Part shown: in pieces, positions 33,087 through 40,004 of the stretch | How the letters are laid out: each line of letters opens with the position of its first letter | How positions within the stretch are numbered: position 1 is the stretch's first letter | NCBI GenBank assembly: GCA_030696525.1 | Contig: JAUYSB010000307.1 | Location: 1 to 40,247 of the forward strand | DNA from: Hydrogenophaga sp. | GTDB taxonomy: Bacteria > Pseudomonadota > Gammaproteobacteria > Burkholderiales > Burkholderiaceae_C | Reading direction: 5' to 3' | DNA: 40,247 bases | The notes under the pieces: generated by a model | The model's database searches: none | Told to the model about the DNA's origin: nothing | What the model saw: only the letters and a program-made list of their open reading frames with translations | Program-made: the position numbers and the translations under genes

Positions 33087-33141
33087 AGCTTAGCCCGGCA
33101 GGGGGTGCGCGGCCAGCGCATGGCGCGCATCTCAGCTATGC
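33087..33141 (-). promoter_or_regulatory. Island operator copy E plus -10 (CMD-family gene promoter)
   Basis: GCATCTCAGCTATGC (33127-33141) matches the dyad at 13 of 15 positions. In gene direction a -10-like TAAGCT (33092-33087) follows after 34 bp and gives a leader of about 21 nt. The site lies between the CMD-family gene and the end of the LysR gene. Confidence 0.55.
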
Positions 33142-33149
33142 GCCTGGCA

Positions 33150-34130
33150 TCACGGCGGGGCAGCCGCCTGCGACTCGGCACGCCACATGCCTTTGGCTGC
33201 CATGTCGTCCACGATGTCAACGATGCGCGACGCCACCGCCGACACCGCCCGGGCCGGCCCCTTGAACTTGGCCATGGCCATGACCACGGTGCGCTGGAAC
33301 GGCGGGTTGACGATGCGGACGGCCTGCACGCGGCCGTCGGCCACCTCGGTCCACACCGCGTGCAGTGGCAACACGGTGTAGAGCCGCTCGCGCTCCACCA
33401 GGGATTTCTGCAGCGGCAGCGAGTCGGCCTCGATCACCGGGGTGAGCGTGAGGTGCTCCTTGCGCGCAACGGTGTCGAGCGCGGTGCGCAGGCCGTTGGG
33501 TGCGCTGGGCAGGATGAAGGGCAACTGGTCGAGGGCGTTGAACGGCACCTCGGCGGCGGCGGTGAGCTTGTCGCCGCGCGGGCCGATCAGGTAGCTGTCA
33601 ACGGTGGCCAGCACCTGCTCGTGCTCGGACACGGTGCTGCCGTAACGGTACAGGATGGCGATGTCCACGCGCGCATCGGACAACCACTCCTCAACCTGGC
33701 CGCTGGAGCCTTCCAGCACCTTGAGCTTGACCTGGGGATGGTGCTCGCGGATCTCGGTGAACAGCCGGCCCACCAGCGGGTGGGCAATCGACGGCAGGGA
33801 GCCCACCGTCACCCGGCCAGTGGGTTCGCGCACGCCACCGCGGATGTCGGTCTCCAGCTGTTCGGCGGCCTCCAGCAAGGCCTTGACCTGGGGGAACAGC
33901 ACCTGCCCGGCATCGGAGAACTCGACGCCACGCCCGGTGCGGTTGAACAGGCGCAAACCACATTCGCGCTCCAGCGCGTTGATCTGTCGACTCAGCAAGG
34001 ACTGGTTGCTGTCGAGGAACAGCGCGGCACGGGTCAGGCTGCCCAACTCGCCGATGGCCACAAAGGCGCGCCACTTGTGCAGGTCGGCCGCGATGTTCAG
34101 CTTGAATTCGGTGGCTTTGGGAATGTGCAT
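33150..34130 (-). CDS. LysR-family transcriptional regulator, candidate regulator of the island
   Basis: A 326-residue LysR regulator. The winged helix-turn-helix covers about residues 17-75 (FVAIGELGSLTRAALFLDS, then QSLLSRQINALE). The effector-binding domain follows (GRVTVGSLPSIAHPLVGRL). Effectors of this family are often pathway intermediates. It is the only regulator gene inside the island, on the same strand as the CMD-family unit downstream. Whether it binds the repeated dyad is inference. The ATG at 34130 is preferred; an in-frame extension to 34274 is Pro/Arg-rich and unlike the family. Confidence 0.93.
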   Translation of the reverse strand: MHIPKATEFKLNIAADLHKWRAFVAIGELGSLTRAALFLDSNQSLLSRQINALERECGLRLFNRTGRGVEFSDAGQVLFPQVKALLEAAEQLETDIRGGVREPTGRVTVGSLPSIAHPLVGRLFTEIREHHPQVKLKVLEGSSGQVEEWLSDARVDIAILYRYGSTVSEHEQVLATVDSYLIGPRGDKLTAAAEVPFNALDQLPFILPSAPNGLRTALDTVARKEHLTLTPVIEADSLPLQKSLVERERLYTVLPLHAVWTEVADGRVQAVRIVNPPFQRTVVMAMAKFKGPARAVSAVASRIVDIVDDMAAKGMWRAESQAAAPP

Positions 34131-34161
34131 GGGTGAGCGGAGCCGTGGCGCGCTGGACGTG

Positions 34162-34223
34162 AATGCGCGCATTGTGCGCTCAAACACATCAGCGCCCCAC
34201 TGCAGCTTTTCACGTGGCAGCTT
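34162..34223. promoter_or_regulatory. Palindrome and direct repeats upstream of LysR gene
   Basis: A perfect 12-bp palindrome AATGCGCGCATT lies at 34162-34173. A 7-bp direct repeat GCAGCTT occurs at 34202-34208 and 34217-34223, 15 bp apart. These are candidate autoregulatory sites. They do not match the island dyad. Confidence 0.3.
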
Positions 34224-34347
34224 CGTCACCCAATGTGCCGCCGGCGCGGGCCACACACAAAGTGCCCTCGACAAAGTCGCTTGGATTCAGGCAACACCTT
34301 AGGCACCGGCAATGCCCACGCGCACCGTCTCTTTGAAAGGCACTTGA

Positions 34348-35841
34348 TTATTTTGCAGTTGCGCCCAGCGCCGCCTCCAGCCGCTCACACAACAGTCGCA
34401 ACACCTCGATGCGCGACCACAGCTTGTCGTCCGAAGCCACCAGGTGCCAGGGCGCGGTGCGGGTCGAGGTGCGATCGATCATGTCGCCCACGGCCTGCGC
34501 GTAGAGCGGCCATTTGGCGCGGTTGCGCCAGTCGTCTTCGGTGATCTTGTACTGCTTGTGGGGCGTGTTCTTGCGCTCTTCGAAACGTCGCAGCTGCTCT
34601 TCGGGCGTGATGGCGACCCAGAACTTGACCACCACCGCGCCGGCTTCGTGCTGCTGCTCCTCGAACTCGTTGATCTCGCCGTAGGCGCGCATCCAGTCGG
34701 CCTGCGAACAAAAACCCTCCACACGCTCGACCAGCACACGCCCGTACCACGAGCGGTCGAACACGGTGATGTGGCCGTGGTGGGGGATGTAGCGCCAGAA
34801 GCGCCACAGGTAGGGCTGGGCGCGCTCGTTTTCGTTGGGCGCCGCCACCGGCACCACCCGGTAGTGGCGGGCGTCCAGCGCCTGGGTGAGTCGGCGTATG
34901 GTGCTGCCTTTGCCGGCCGCGTCCATGCCTTCGAACACCAGCACCAGCGAACGGTGCTGGTCCACCAAGCGGCGGCTCAGGCCGTTGAGGCGCCCCTGCA
35001 GTTCTTCCAGTTGTGCCTCATAGCGTTTGCGGCCCAGGTGGCGGCTGTAGTCCTGGGCCGCGAGCAGGCTGCGGCCGTCCAGTGCCGGTGCGGTCAGCGC
35101 GGCGGGGGCGGCGGCCGGTGCACGCGCGGCCGACTTGGCTTGCAGGCAGGCGGTCAGCGCGTCCAGCAGCAGGCGCCCGGCGGTCAGCGAGCGGTAGGCC
35201 GGGTCGCTGCCTTCGATCACGCGCCAGGGTGCTTCGGCGGTGCTGGTCTTGCGCAGGGCTTCCTCGCTGGCACGCACCCAGTCGTCGTGCTGCTTGAGGT
35301 GATCCCACTCGGCGGTGCTCACGCGCCAGGCGGTGCGCGGGTCGGACCCCAGCAGCTTGAAGCGCGCCTTGGCCGCCTTTTTGGACAGGTGAAACCACAG
35401 CTTGACCAGCACCACGCCCTCGGCTGCCAGCATGCGCTCGAACTGGCGTATGCGCTCGAGCCGGTGGTGGAAGCGGTCGCGTTTGTCCTGCCCGGTCACG
35501 CAGTCGCTGAGCGGGTCGGCATACCAGGAGCCGAACAGGATGCCAATGTGCCCCTTGGGCGGCAGCACCTGCCAGAAGCGCCACATGTCCGGCCGGCCGT
35601 CGCCGCCGGCCTGCCCGAAGGCTTCGGTGCGGATGTGGCGCGGGTCCATCCACTCGTTGAACAGGTTGACCGTCTCGCCTTTGCCGGCGCCGGGCACGCC
35701 ATTGACCAGCACCACCACCGCCGTGCGCGCCTGGCGCAGCAGCTCGTATTGCGCGCCCAGCAGGGCTTCGCGCAGCTGGGGCTCCTCGCGTTTGTAGGTG
35801 GCTTTGTCGATCTGGTGGCCAATTTCTGCCGATTCGAACAT
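34348..35841 (-). CDS. pap: Polyphosphate:AMP phosphotransferase (two-domain PPK2)
   Basis: A 497-residue class II PPK2 that phosphorylates AMP to ADP with polyphosphate. It is a tandem of two P-loop domains. The first has GVPGAGKGE (about residues 48-56) and the second GMDAAGKGS (about 304-312). In known enzymes the C-terminal domain is catalytic, and here it keeps FDRSWYGRVLVERV. The length fits the Pap type. AGGAGG lies about seven bases before ATG 35841. It is transcribed divergently from rpsU. Confidence 0.93.
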   Translation of the reverse strand: MFESAEIGHQIDKATYKREEPQLREALLGAQYELLRQARTAVVVLVNGVPGAGKGETVNLFNEWMDPRHIRTEAFGQAGGDGRPDMWRFWQVLPPKGHIGILFGSWYADPLSDCVTGQDKRDRFHHRLERIRQFERMLAAEGVVLVKLWFHLSKKAAKARFKLLGSDPRTAWRVSTAEWDHLKQHDDWVRASEEALRKTSTAEAPWRVIEGSDPAYRSLTAGRLLLDALTACLQAKSAARAPAAAPAALTAPALDGRSLLAAQDYSRHLGRKRYEAQLEELQGRLNGLSRRLVDQHRSLVLVFEGMDAAGKGSTIRRLTQALDARHYRVVPVAAPNENERAQPYLWRFWRYIPHHGHITVFDRSWYGRVLVERVEGFCSQADWMRAYGEINEFEEQQHEAGAVVVKFWVAITPEEQLRRFEERKNTPHKQYKITEDDWRNRAKWPLYAQAVGDMIDRTSTRTAPWHLVASDDKLWSRIEVLRLLCERLEAALGATAK

Positions 35842-35883
35842 GGGCGTCCTCCTGGTGCGGGTGAGCAGCCACTGTAGCAGGGC

Positions 35884-35911
35884 GTGACAAGCGCACGGCG
35901 CGCGCTATAAT
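35884..35911 (+). promoter_or_regulatory. rpsU promoter
   Basis: GTGACA (35884-35889) and a perfect TATAAT (35906-35911) are separated by 16 bp, a strong sigma-70-type promoter. Transcription would start near 35918 and make a leader of about 114 nt before rpsU. Confidence 0.75.
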
Positions 35912-35930
35912 GCTGGGCTTTTCTGGCAAA

Positions 35931-35984
35931 CCCCGTCGGCCAATACTTTCACAGACGGGGAAACACCTCGGGAAAATGCTCCCG
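35931..35984 (+). promoter_or_regulatory. Structured leader of rpsU mRNA
   Basis: Two stems lie in the leader. CCCCGTC (35931-35937) pairs with GACGGGG (35954-35960), a 7-bp stem with a 16-nt loop. CGGGA (35969-35973) pairs with TCCCG (35980-35984). No recognisable Shine-Dalgarno sequence lies before the ATG at 36032. The leader could regulate S21 synthesis, but no known motif was identified. Confidence 0.45.
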
Positions 35985-36031
35985 GCACAGGGCTTGATCT
36001 ACCCGGTGCTCCAATTTGAAACCATTAGCTA

Positions 36032-36244
36032 ATGACCACTATCCGCGTTAAAGACAACGAGCCGTTTGACGTCGCACTGCGTCGCTTCAAGCGCACCATT
36101 GAAAAACTGGGCCTGCTGACCGATCTGCGTGCCCGCGAGTTCTACGAGAAGCCCACCGCCGAGCGCAAGCGCAAGAAGGCAGCTGCCGTCAAGCGCCACT
36201 ACAAGCGTGTGCGCTCCATGCAGCTGCCCAAGAAGCTGTACTGA
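36032..36244 (+). CDS. rpsU: 30S ribosomal protein S21
   Basis: A 70-residue, Lys/Arg-rich ribosomal protein of normal length, beginning [20 protein letters not shown] and ending in a basic helix ([17 protein letters not shown]). S21 sits near the anti-Shine-Dalgarno end of 16S rRNA and helps mRNA selection. The start lacks a visible Shine-Dalgarno sequence. It has a strong promoter and a terminator hairpin downstream. The yqeY gene follows, the usual neighbour in many bacteria. Confidence 0.98.
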   Translation: MTTIRVKDNEPFDVALRRFKRTIEKLGLLTDLRAREFYEKPTAERKRKKAAAVKRHYKRVRSMQLPKKLY

Positions 36245-36275
36245 GCACCGACCTGCCCTGATGGGCAGCTCGACA

Positions 36276-36308
36276 AGCCCGCTGGAGGACGCTCAGGCGG
36301 GCTTTTTT
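36276..36308 (+). terminator. Rho-independent terminator after rpsU
   Basis: AGCCCGC (36276-36282) and GCGGGCT (36297-36303) form a 7-bp stem with a 14-nt loop, followed by a run of six T (36303-36308). It lies 32 bp after the rpsU stop and 37 bp before yqeY, so it may attenuate rather than fully block read-through. Confidence 0.8.
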
Positions 36309-36345
36309 GTTTCTGAATTCCACCCCTTACTGCGAGACGAACACC

Positions 36346-36807
36346 ATGGCACTCAAGGACCAGATCACCGAAGACATGAAAACCGCCATGCGCGCCAAGG
36401 ATTCGGCGCGCTTGGGCACCATCCGCCTGCTGCAGGCGGCCATGAAGCAGAAGGAAGTGGACGAGCGCATCACGCTGGACGACGTCGCCGTCATCGCCAT
36501 CGTGGACAAGCTGGTCAAGCAGCGCAAGGACTCGATCGAGGCCTTCCAGAAGGCCGCCCGCCAGGACCTGGTGGACCAGGAACAGGCCGAGCTGCTGGTG
36601 CTGCAGGCCTACCTGCCGGCGCGTCTCAGTGCGGACGAGGTGGCGGCCGAGGTCCGGGCCATCGTCGCCGAACTGGGCGCTGAACTCGGCCGTGGTGTGG
36701 GGCCTGGCGACATGGGCAAGGTCATGGGCGCGGTCAAGCAGAAGCTGGCCGGCAAGGCCGACATGGGCCAGGTCAGTGCGGCGGTGAAAGCGGCGCTGGC
36801 CGGCTGA
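36346..36807 (+). CDS. yqeY: GatB/YqeY domain-containing protein
   Basis: A 153-residue YqeY protein. The N-terminal helical part (LKDQITEDMKTAMRAKD, RLGTIRLLQAAMKQKEVD) is followed by the small domain related to the GatB C-terminus (LPARLSADEV, GDMGKVMGAVKQKLAG). The exact role is not established; a tRNA-linked role is assumed from the GatB similarity. Start 36346 (ATG) gives the family N-terminus. Its last codons overlap the convergent YcaO-like gene by 35 bp. Confidence 0.94.
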   Translation: MALKDQITEDMKTAMRAKDSARLGTIRLLQAAMKQKEVDERITLDDVAVIAIVDKLVKQRKDSIEAFQKAARQDLVDQEQAELLVLQAYLPARLSADEVAAEVRAIVAELGAELGRGVGPGDMGKVMGAVKQKLAGKADMGQVSAAVKAALAG

Positions 36808-37873
36808 GCCAGCCGCCTTCGCCATCCAGCCACAGCGAGCGCACCACCCACAGCCCCATCTCGCGCAGGGCCGGCGGCGTGAGGTCGGCCCAGGCCAGGG
36901 CCGAGCGCTGCGCTCCGCTGGCCGCGGGCCGGGCGCGCGCGTGCCAACGGCTCACCAGAACGGCCATGGCGCTGGCCTCGTCGGCGTTCCAGGCCAGGCG
37001 GTGCACATGAACGTCCATGTCGGGCGGCCGGCTCTGGGGCGGCCCGCCCCACACACCGGCCTGCTGCAGCCGCAGCTGCGCTTCGGTGTGTACCCGGTCG
37101 CTGCGCGCCTGCGCCAGGGCCGACGCGTCGTCGGCCGCACAGCCCAGGCCGGTCACACCAAAAAACGGCCCCGCCGCCGACCACTGGAAACTCACCGCCA
37201 GCGACAGCCCGTGGGCATGGCCCACAACCAGATCGCGCACGCCCTCGTCTGGCGCCAGCGGCGGTTCGCCGGCGCGTTTCTGGCGCTCCAGCGCCTGCCA
37301 CAGGGGCAACAGGGCGCGGCGCCTGACCTGCGACATCTGGGCGCCGGCCCGCGCCGCGTCGAGCGTCCCGGCACAGGCCAGGCCCTCGTCATCACCCACC
37401 AGGCGGCCGTTGCCCAGGCGAAAAGGCGAATAGACCCGTGCGGCCGGCATCCAGACCTCGCGATCGCCATCGCCCACCCACATGCGCGCCCAAGGCCCCG
37501 GTCCGGTGCCGTGCGGCGGCTGAGGCGGGTGTTTGGACAGGGCTTCGGCATCCCACAAGCCGGCGGCATGCCGCGCCAGGCCCTTGCTGAGCGCATGCCG
37601 GCGGGCCTGGTCGGCGCTGGGCGCGGTGGCCGAGGCATCCACCCGCAGGGGCACGCCAGCCGACCCCATCACATCGGCGCCGTCCACCGCGCAGGTGACC
37701 GTGCCCTTGACCACCGAACGGTAGACCAGCCGGCGCACCGGCCCGGTCGGCAGGGCCACGGTGTAGGCCTGGTTCAGGCCATCCGTCGCCAGCTGCGCGG
37801 GATCGGTGGGTTGCAAAAAAATGGAGGGACCAGGTGGCAAGGTCTGGCCCGAACGGTGTGGCTCTGCGGCCAT
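36773..37873 (-). CDS. Degenerate YcaO-domain protein
   Basis: A 366-residue protein I assign to the YcaO family from several spaced matches: WMPAARVYSPF (141-151; family WVPAxLVYLPY), GVTGLGCAADDASALAQA (239-256) and ADLTPPALREMGLWVVR (329-345). Active YcaO proteins use ATP to make azolines, thioamides or amidines in peptides. Their Glu-rich ATP/Mg motifs are changed here: the ExxER-type helix reads ALSKGLARHA (94-103), and the SNGLA...ELIER segment reads DEGLA...QVRRRA. Catalysis of the normal kind is therefore doubtful. No precursor peptide or dehydrogenase gene is adjacent. The start at 37873 has AGGGAGAG upstream. Confidence 0.7.
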   Translation of the reverse strand: MAAEPHRSGQTLPPGPSIFLQPTDPAQLATDGLNQAYTVALPTGPVRRLVYRSVVKGTVTCAVDGADVMGSAGVPLRVDASATAPSADQARRHALSKGLARHAAGLWDAEALSKHPPQPPHGTGPGPWARMWVGDGDREVWMPAARVYSPFRLGNGRLVGDDEGLACAGTLDAARAGAQMSQVRRRALLPLWQALERQKRAGEPPLAPDEGVRDLVVGHAHGLSLAVSFQWSAAGPFFGVTGLGCAADDASALAQARSDRVHTEAQLRLQQAGVWGGPPQSRPPDMDVHVHRLAWNADEASAMAVLVSRWHARARPAASGAQRSALAWADLTPPALREMGLWVVRSLWLDGEGGWLSRPAPLSPPH

Positions 37874-37920
37874 GGTGCTCTCCCTGAATCTGCGCCCGGC
37901 TGTGTGCAACGGGCGCGCCC

Positions 37921-37950
37921 AGAATATCAAGCAAAGTCAGTCAAGGTCAA
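37921..37950 (-). promoter_or_regulatory. Promoter of the YcaO-like gene
   Basis: On the minus strand TTGACC (37950-37945) is followed after 18 bp by TATTCT (37926-37921); GATATT with 16-bp spacing is an alternative -10. The region is more AT-rich than its surroundings. The leader to ATG 37873 would be about 40 nt. The rest of the 187-bp gap shows nothing else recognisable. Confidence 0.5.
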
Positions 37951-38060
37951 TGAATCGCAGATCGTTGGCGAACATTGGTGGAAAAAAGCGCCTGATTCGC
38001 ATCGAATGCAAGCTTGGATGCGTCACTAATTTGCACTTCGGGCGCGTTCACGTCAAAAAC

Positions 38061-38954
38061 TCAGCCGCGGCTCAAAATCAGCCCACAACCCAGCACCGCC
38101 AGCAACGCGCCCCACCAGGCGCCCGCGGCCGGCCGCCGGCCATAGACGACCCACAGCAAAGGCAACAACAACACGGGCGACACCGACGACAACAGCCCCA
38201 CCAGCCCCGCGCTGCCATGCGCCAGCGCCTGCAGGATCAGCGTCATGCCCAGAGCCAAGGCCACGGCGGCGCTCACAAAGGTGAAGCCCAGGTCGCGCGC
38301 ATTGAGCGGCGCGCGGTTGCGCGCCAGCTGCCAACCGCTGAGCCAGAGCAGCGCGTGGGCGCCAAAACCCGCCGTCATGCGCACGGCCGACGCGGTCATC
38401 GGGTCCACCCCGGTGCTCATCAGCGGCTTGAGGATGAGGGTGCCCACCGACTGACCCAGCGCCGCCACCAGGCCCAGCGCCACGCCCACGGCCAGGCGCC
38501 CACGTGTGGCCTCCCAGCGGTGGGCCTCATCCTCACGTTTGCCCAACGCAATGGCCGTCATCACCCCGGCCACCAGCAAGGCACTGCCCAGCAGCGCATA
38601 ACCCTGGATGTGCTCGCCCAGAAAAGCCCAGGCCAGCACGGCCGAGAACAGGGCATGGGTGGCGAACAGGATGCCCGAGCGGCGCGGACCCAGGCGGTTC
38701 ATGCAGGCAAACAGCGCGGTGTCGCCCACAAAAATGCCGATCAAACCCGACAGCACCAGCAGGCCCACGCCGTCCCAGGCCAGGCTGCGCCAGCCGCCGG
38801 TGGCAGCCACGATGGCCCAGAGGATGAGCGAAGCGAACACCATGCGCCAGCGCGTGAACGCAAACGCGCCCATGTGAGCGGACGCGGTGGCGGAAAACAG
38901 GCTGGCCGTGGCCCAGCAGGCGGCGGCCAGCAAGGCCAGGGATTCGACGGGCAT
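38061..38954 (-). CDS. EamA/DMT-family membrane transporter
   Basis: A 297-residue integral membrane protein with about ten hydrophobic helices in two EamA repeats (first LALLAAACWATASLFSATAS, second VGVALGLVAALGQSVGTLIL). Such proteins export metabolites or amino acids; the substrate cannot be told. The ATG at 38954 is preferred because it starts directly at the first helix. The upstream ATG at 39005 would add 17 polar residues and lie within five bp of the divergent LysR start. Confidence 0.9.
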   Translation of the reverse strand: MPVESLALLAAACWATASLFSATASAHMGAFAFTRWRMVFASLILWAIVAATGGWRSLAWDGVGLLVLSGLIGIFVGDTALFACMNRLGPRRSGILFATHALFSAVLAWAFLGEHIQGYALLGSALLVAGVMTAIALGKREDEAHRWEATRGRLAVGVALGLVAALGQSVGTLILKPLMSTGVDPMTASAVRMTAGFGAHALLWLSGWQLARNRAPLNARDLGFTFVSAAVALALGMTLILQALAHGSAGLVGLLSSVSPVLLLPLLWVVYGRRPAAGAWWGALLAVLGCGLILSRG

Positions 38955-38999
38955 GGGTTCAAGCTGCGGCAAGGCGGGCCAGGCATTGTCGCCGTGTCT

Positions 39000-39005
39000 T
39001 ACCAT
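39000..39005 (+). promoter_or_regulatory. -10-like hexamer directly before the LysR start
   Basis: TACCAT (39000-39005) ends five nt before ATG 39011, and no Shine-Dalgarno sequence lies between. If used, transcription would begin at the start codon. Confidence 0.3.
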
Positions 39006-39010
39006 GGGCC

Positions 39011-39904
39011 ATGAAAATCGACTTCGACGGCGTGCAGGCCTTTGTGCTGATTGCCGAGCTGGGCGGCTTCAACAAGGCGGCCGAACAACTGCACATCACC
39101 CAGACCGCGCTGACCCGGCGCATCCAGAAGCTGGAGGCCTACCTGGGCCTCAAGCTGCTGGACCGCACCACGCGCCGGGTCGATCTCACGGCGGTGGGCA
39201 AAGAGTTCCTGCCCCAGGCACGCCACATCGTGTTCGAGATGACGGCGGCGGTCGAGCGGCTCAAGGACATGTCGCAAAACGCGCGCGGCAACTTCACCCT
39301 GGCGTGTATCCCGTCCATGACCTCGCACGTGCTGCCCGAGGTCATACGCCGCTACGCCAGCCAGTACCCCGACAACCGCATCCGCCTGCTCGACGGCGCC
39401 TCCAACGAGGTGCGCGAAGCGGTGCTCAACGGCCAGGCCGAGCTGGGCATTGCGGTGGCGGGCGACAAACACCCCGACCTGTCCGAGACCGTGCTGTTCG
39501 CCGACCCGCTGGTGTTCATCTGCCGCACGCCCCACCCGCTGCAACACCACAAGACCGTGAGTTGGAGCGACATGCGCGACGCCGAGCTGATCGGTGTCAG
39601 CAGCTTCATGGCCACGCGCGTGTTCATGGACTACCAGCTGGCCAAACGTGGCATACGCCTGCACGGCAACTACGAGGTGCAGCACCACGCTACCGCCGTC
39701 AACCTGGTGGCGGCGGGCGTGGGCAGCGCCATCCTGCCGTCCTCGACCTTCAAGACCGGCGACCGCCCCGACGTGCTGAAAATTCCGCTGGTCAAGCCCT
39801 CGGTCAAACGCAAGGTGGTGCTGCTGCAACCCCAGCGCGGCGGCCTGTCACCGGCGGCCGAGGCATTCCAGAAGCTGCTGTGCGGGATGTCGTTCAAGAT
39901 TTGA
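39011..39904 (+). CDS. tcuR: LysR-family regulator, TcuR-like
   Basis: A 297-residue LysR regulator. The helix-turn-helix spans about residues 5-62 (FVLIAELGGFNKAAEQLHIT, then TALTRRIQKLE). The effector domain begins at ARGNFTLACIPSMTSHVLP. It lies directly before a TcuA-like dehydrogenase gene in the same direction, as in tricarballylate/citrate utilisation loci where TcuR controls tcuABC. The name rests on this context and on general family form. Confidence 0.75.
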   Translation: MKIDFDGVQAFVLIAELGGFNKAAEQLHITQTALTRRIQKLEAYLGLKLLDRTTRRVDLTAVGKEFLPQARHIVFEMTAAVERLKDMSQNARGNFTLACIPSMTSHVLPEVIRRYASQYPDNRIRLLDGASNEVREAVLNGQAELGIAVAGDKHPDLSETVLFADPLVFICRTPHPLQHHKTVSWSDMRDAELIGVSSFMATRVFMDYQLAKRGIRLHGNYEVQHHATAVNLVAAGVGSAILPSSTFKTGDRPDVLKIPLVKPSVKRKVVLLQPQRGGLSPAAEAFQKLLCGMSFKI

Positions 39905-39910
39905 TGTTCA

Positions 39911-39923
39911 TGCGTCAAACGCA
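39911..39923. promoter_or_regulatory. Inverted repeat between tcuR-like and tcuA-like genes
   Basis: TGCGT (39911-39915) and ACGCA (39919-39923) are inverted around CAA, just after the LysR stop. The 100-bp gap is AT-richer than the genes around it. It may be an operator or a weak hairpin. GGAGG at 39991-39995 is the ribosome-binding site for the next gene. Confidence 0.3.
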
Positions 39924-40004
39924 ATAATTCGAACCCAGGTTTCATTTATCAAAACAATGACCAGCTAAGAGAATTCGCCCCAGACAACCTGGAGGCAAGT
40001 TCTC

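Noticed and set aside
10812-34347. Integrated mobile element carrying the catabolic island
   Set aside because: No integrase, transposase, tRNA gene, terminal repeat or clear base-composition change was seen at either border.
36773-38060. Azoline-peptide (TOMM) biosynthetic cluster around the YcaO-like gene
   Set aside because: No precursor peptide, E1-like or dehydrogenase gene is near, and the YcaO ATP motifs are degraded.
37950-38060. Small plus-strand ORF starting MNRRSLANIGGKKRLIR as a precursor peptide
   Set aside because: The frame runs on as a shadow through the whole EamA gene, and no ribosome-binding site is visible.
38955-39005. Upstream start for the EamA transporter at 39005
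   Set aside because: It would add 17 polar residues and nearly touch the divergent LysR start; the ATG at 38954 starts at the first membrane helix.
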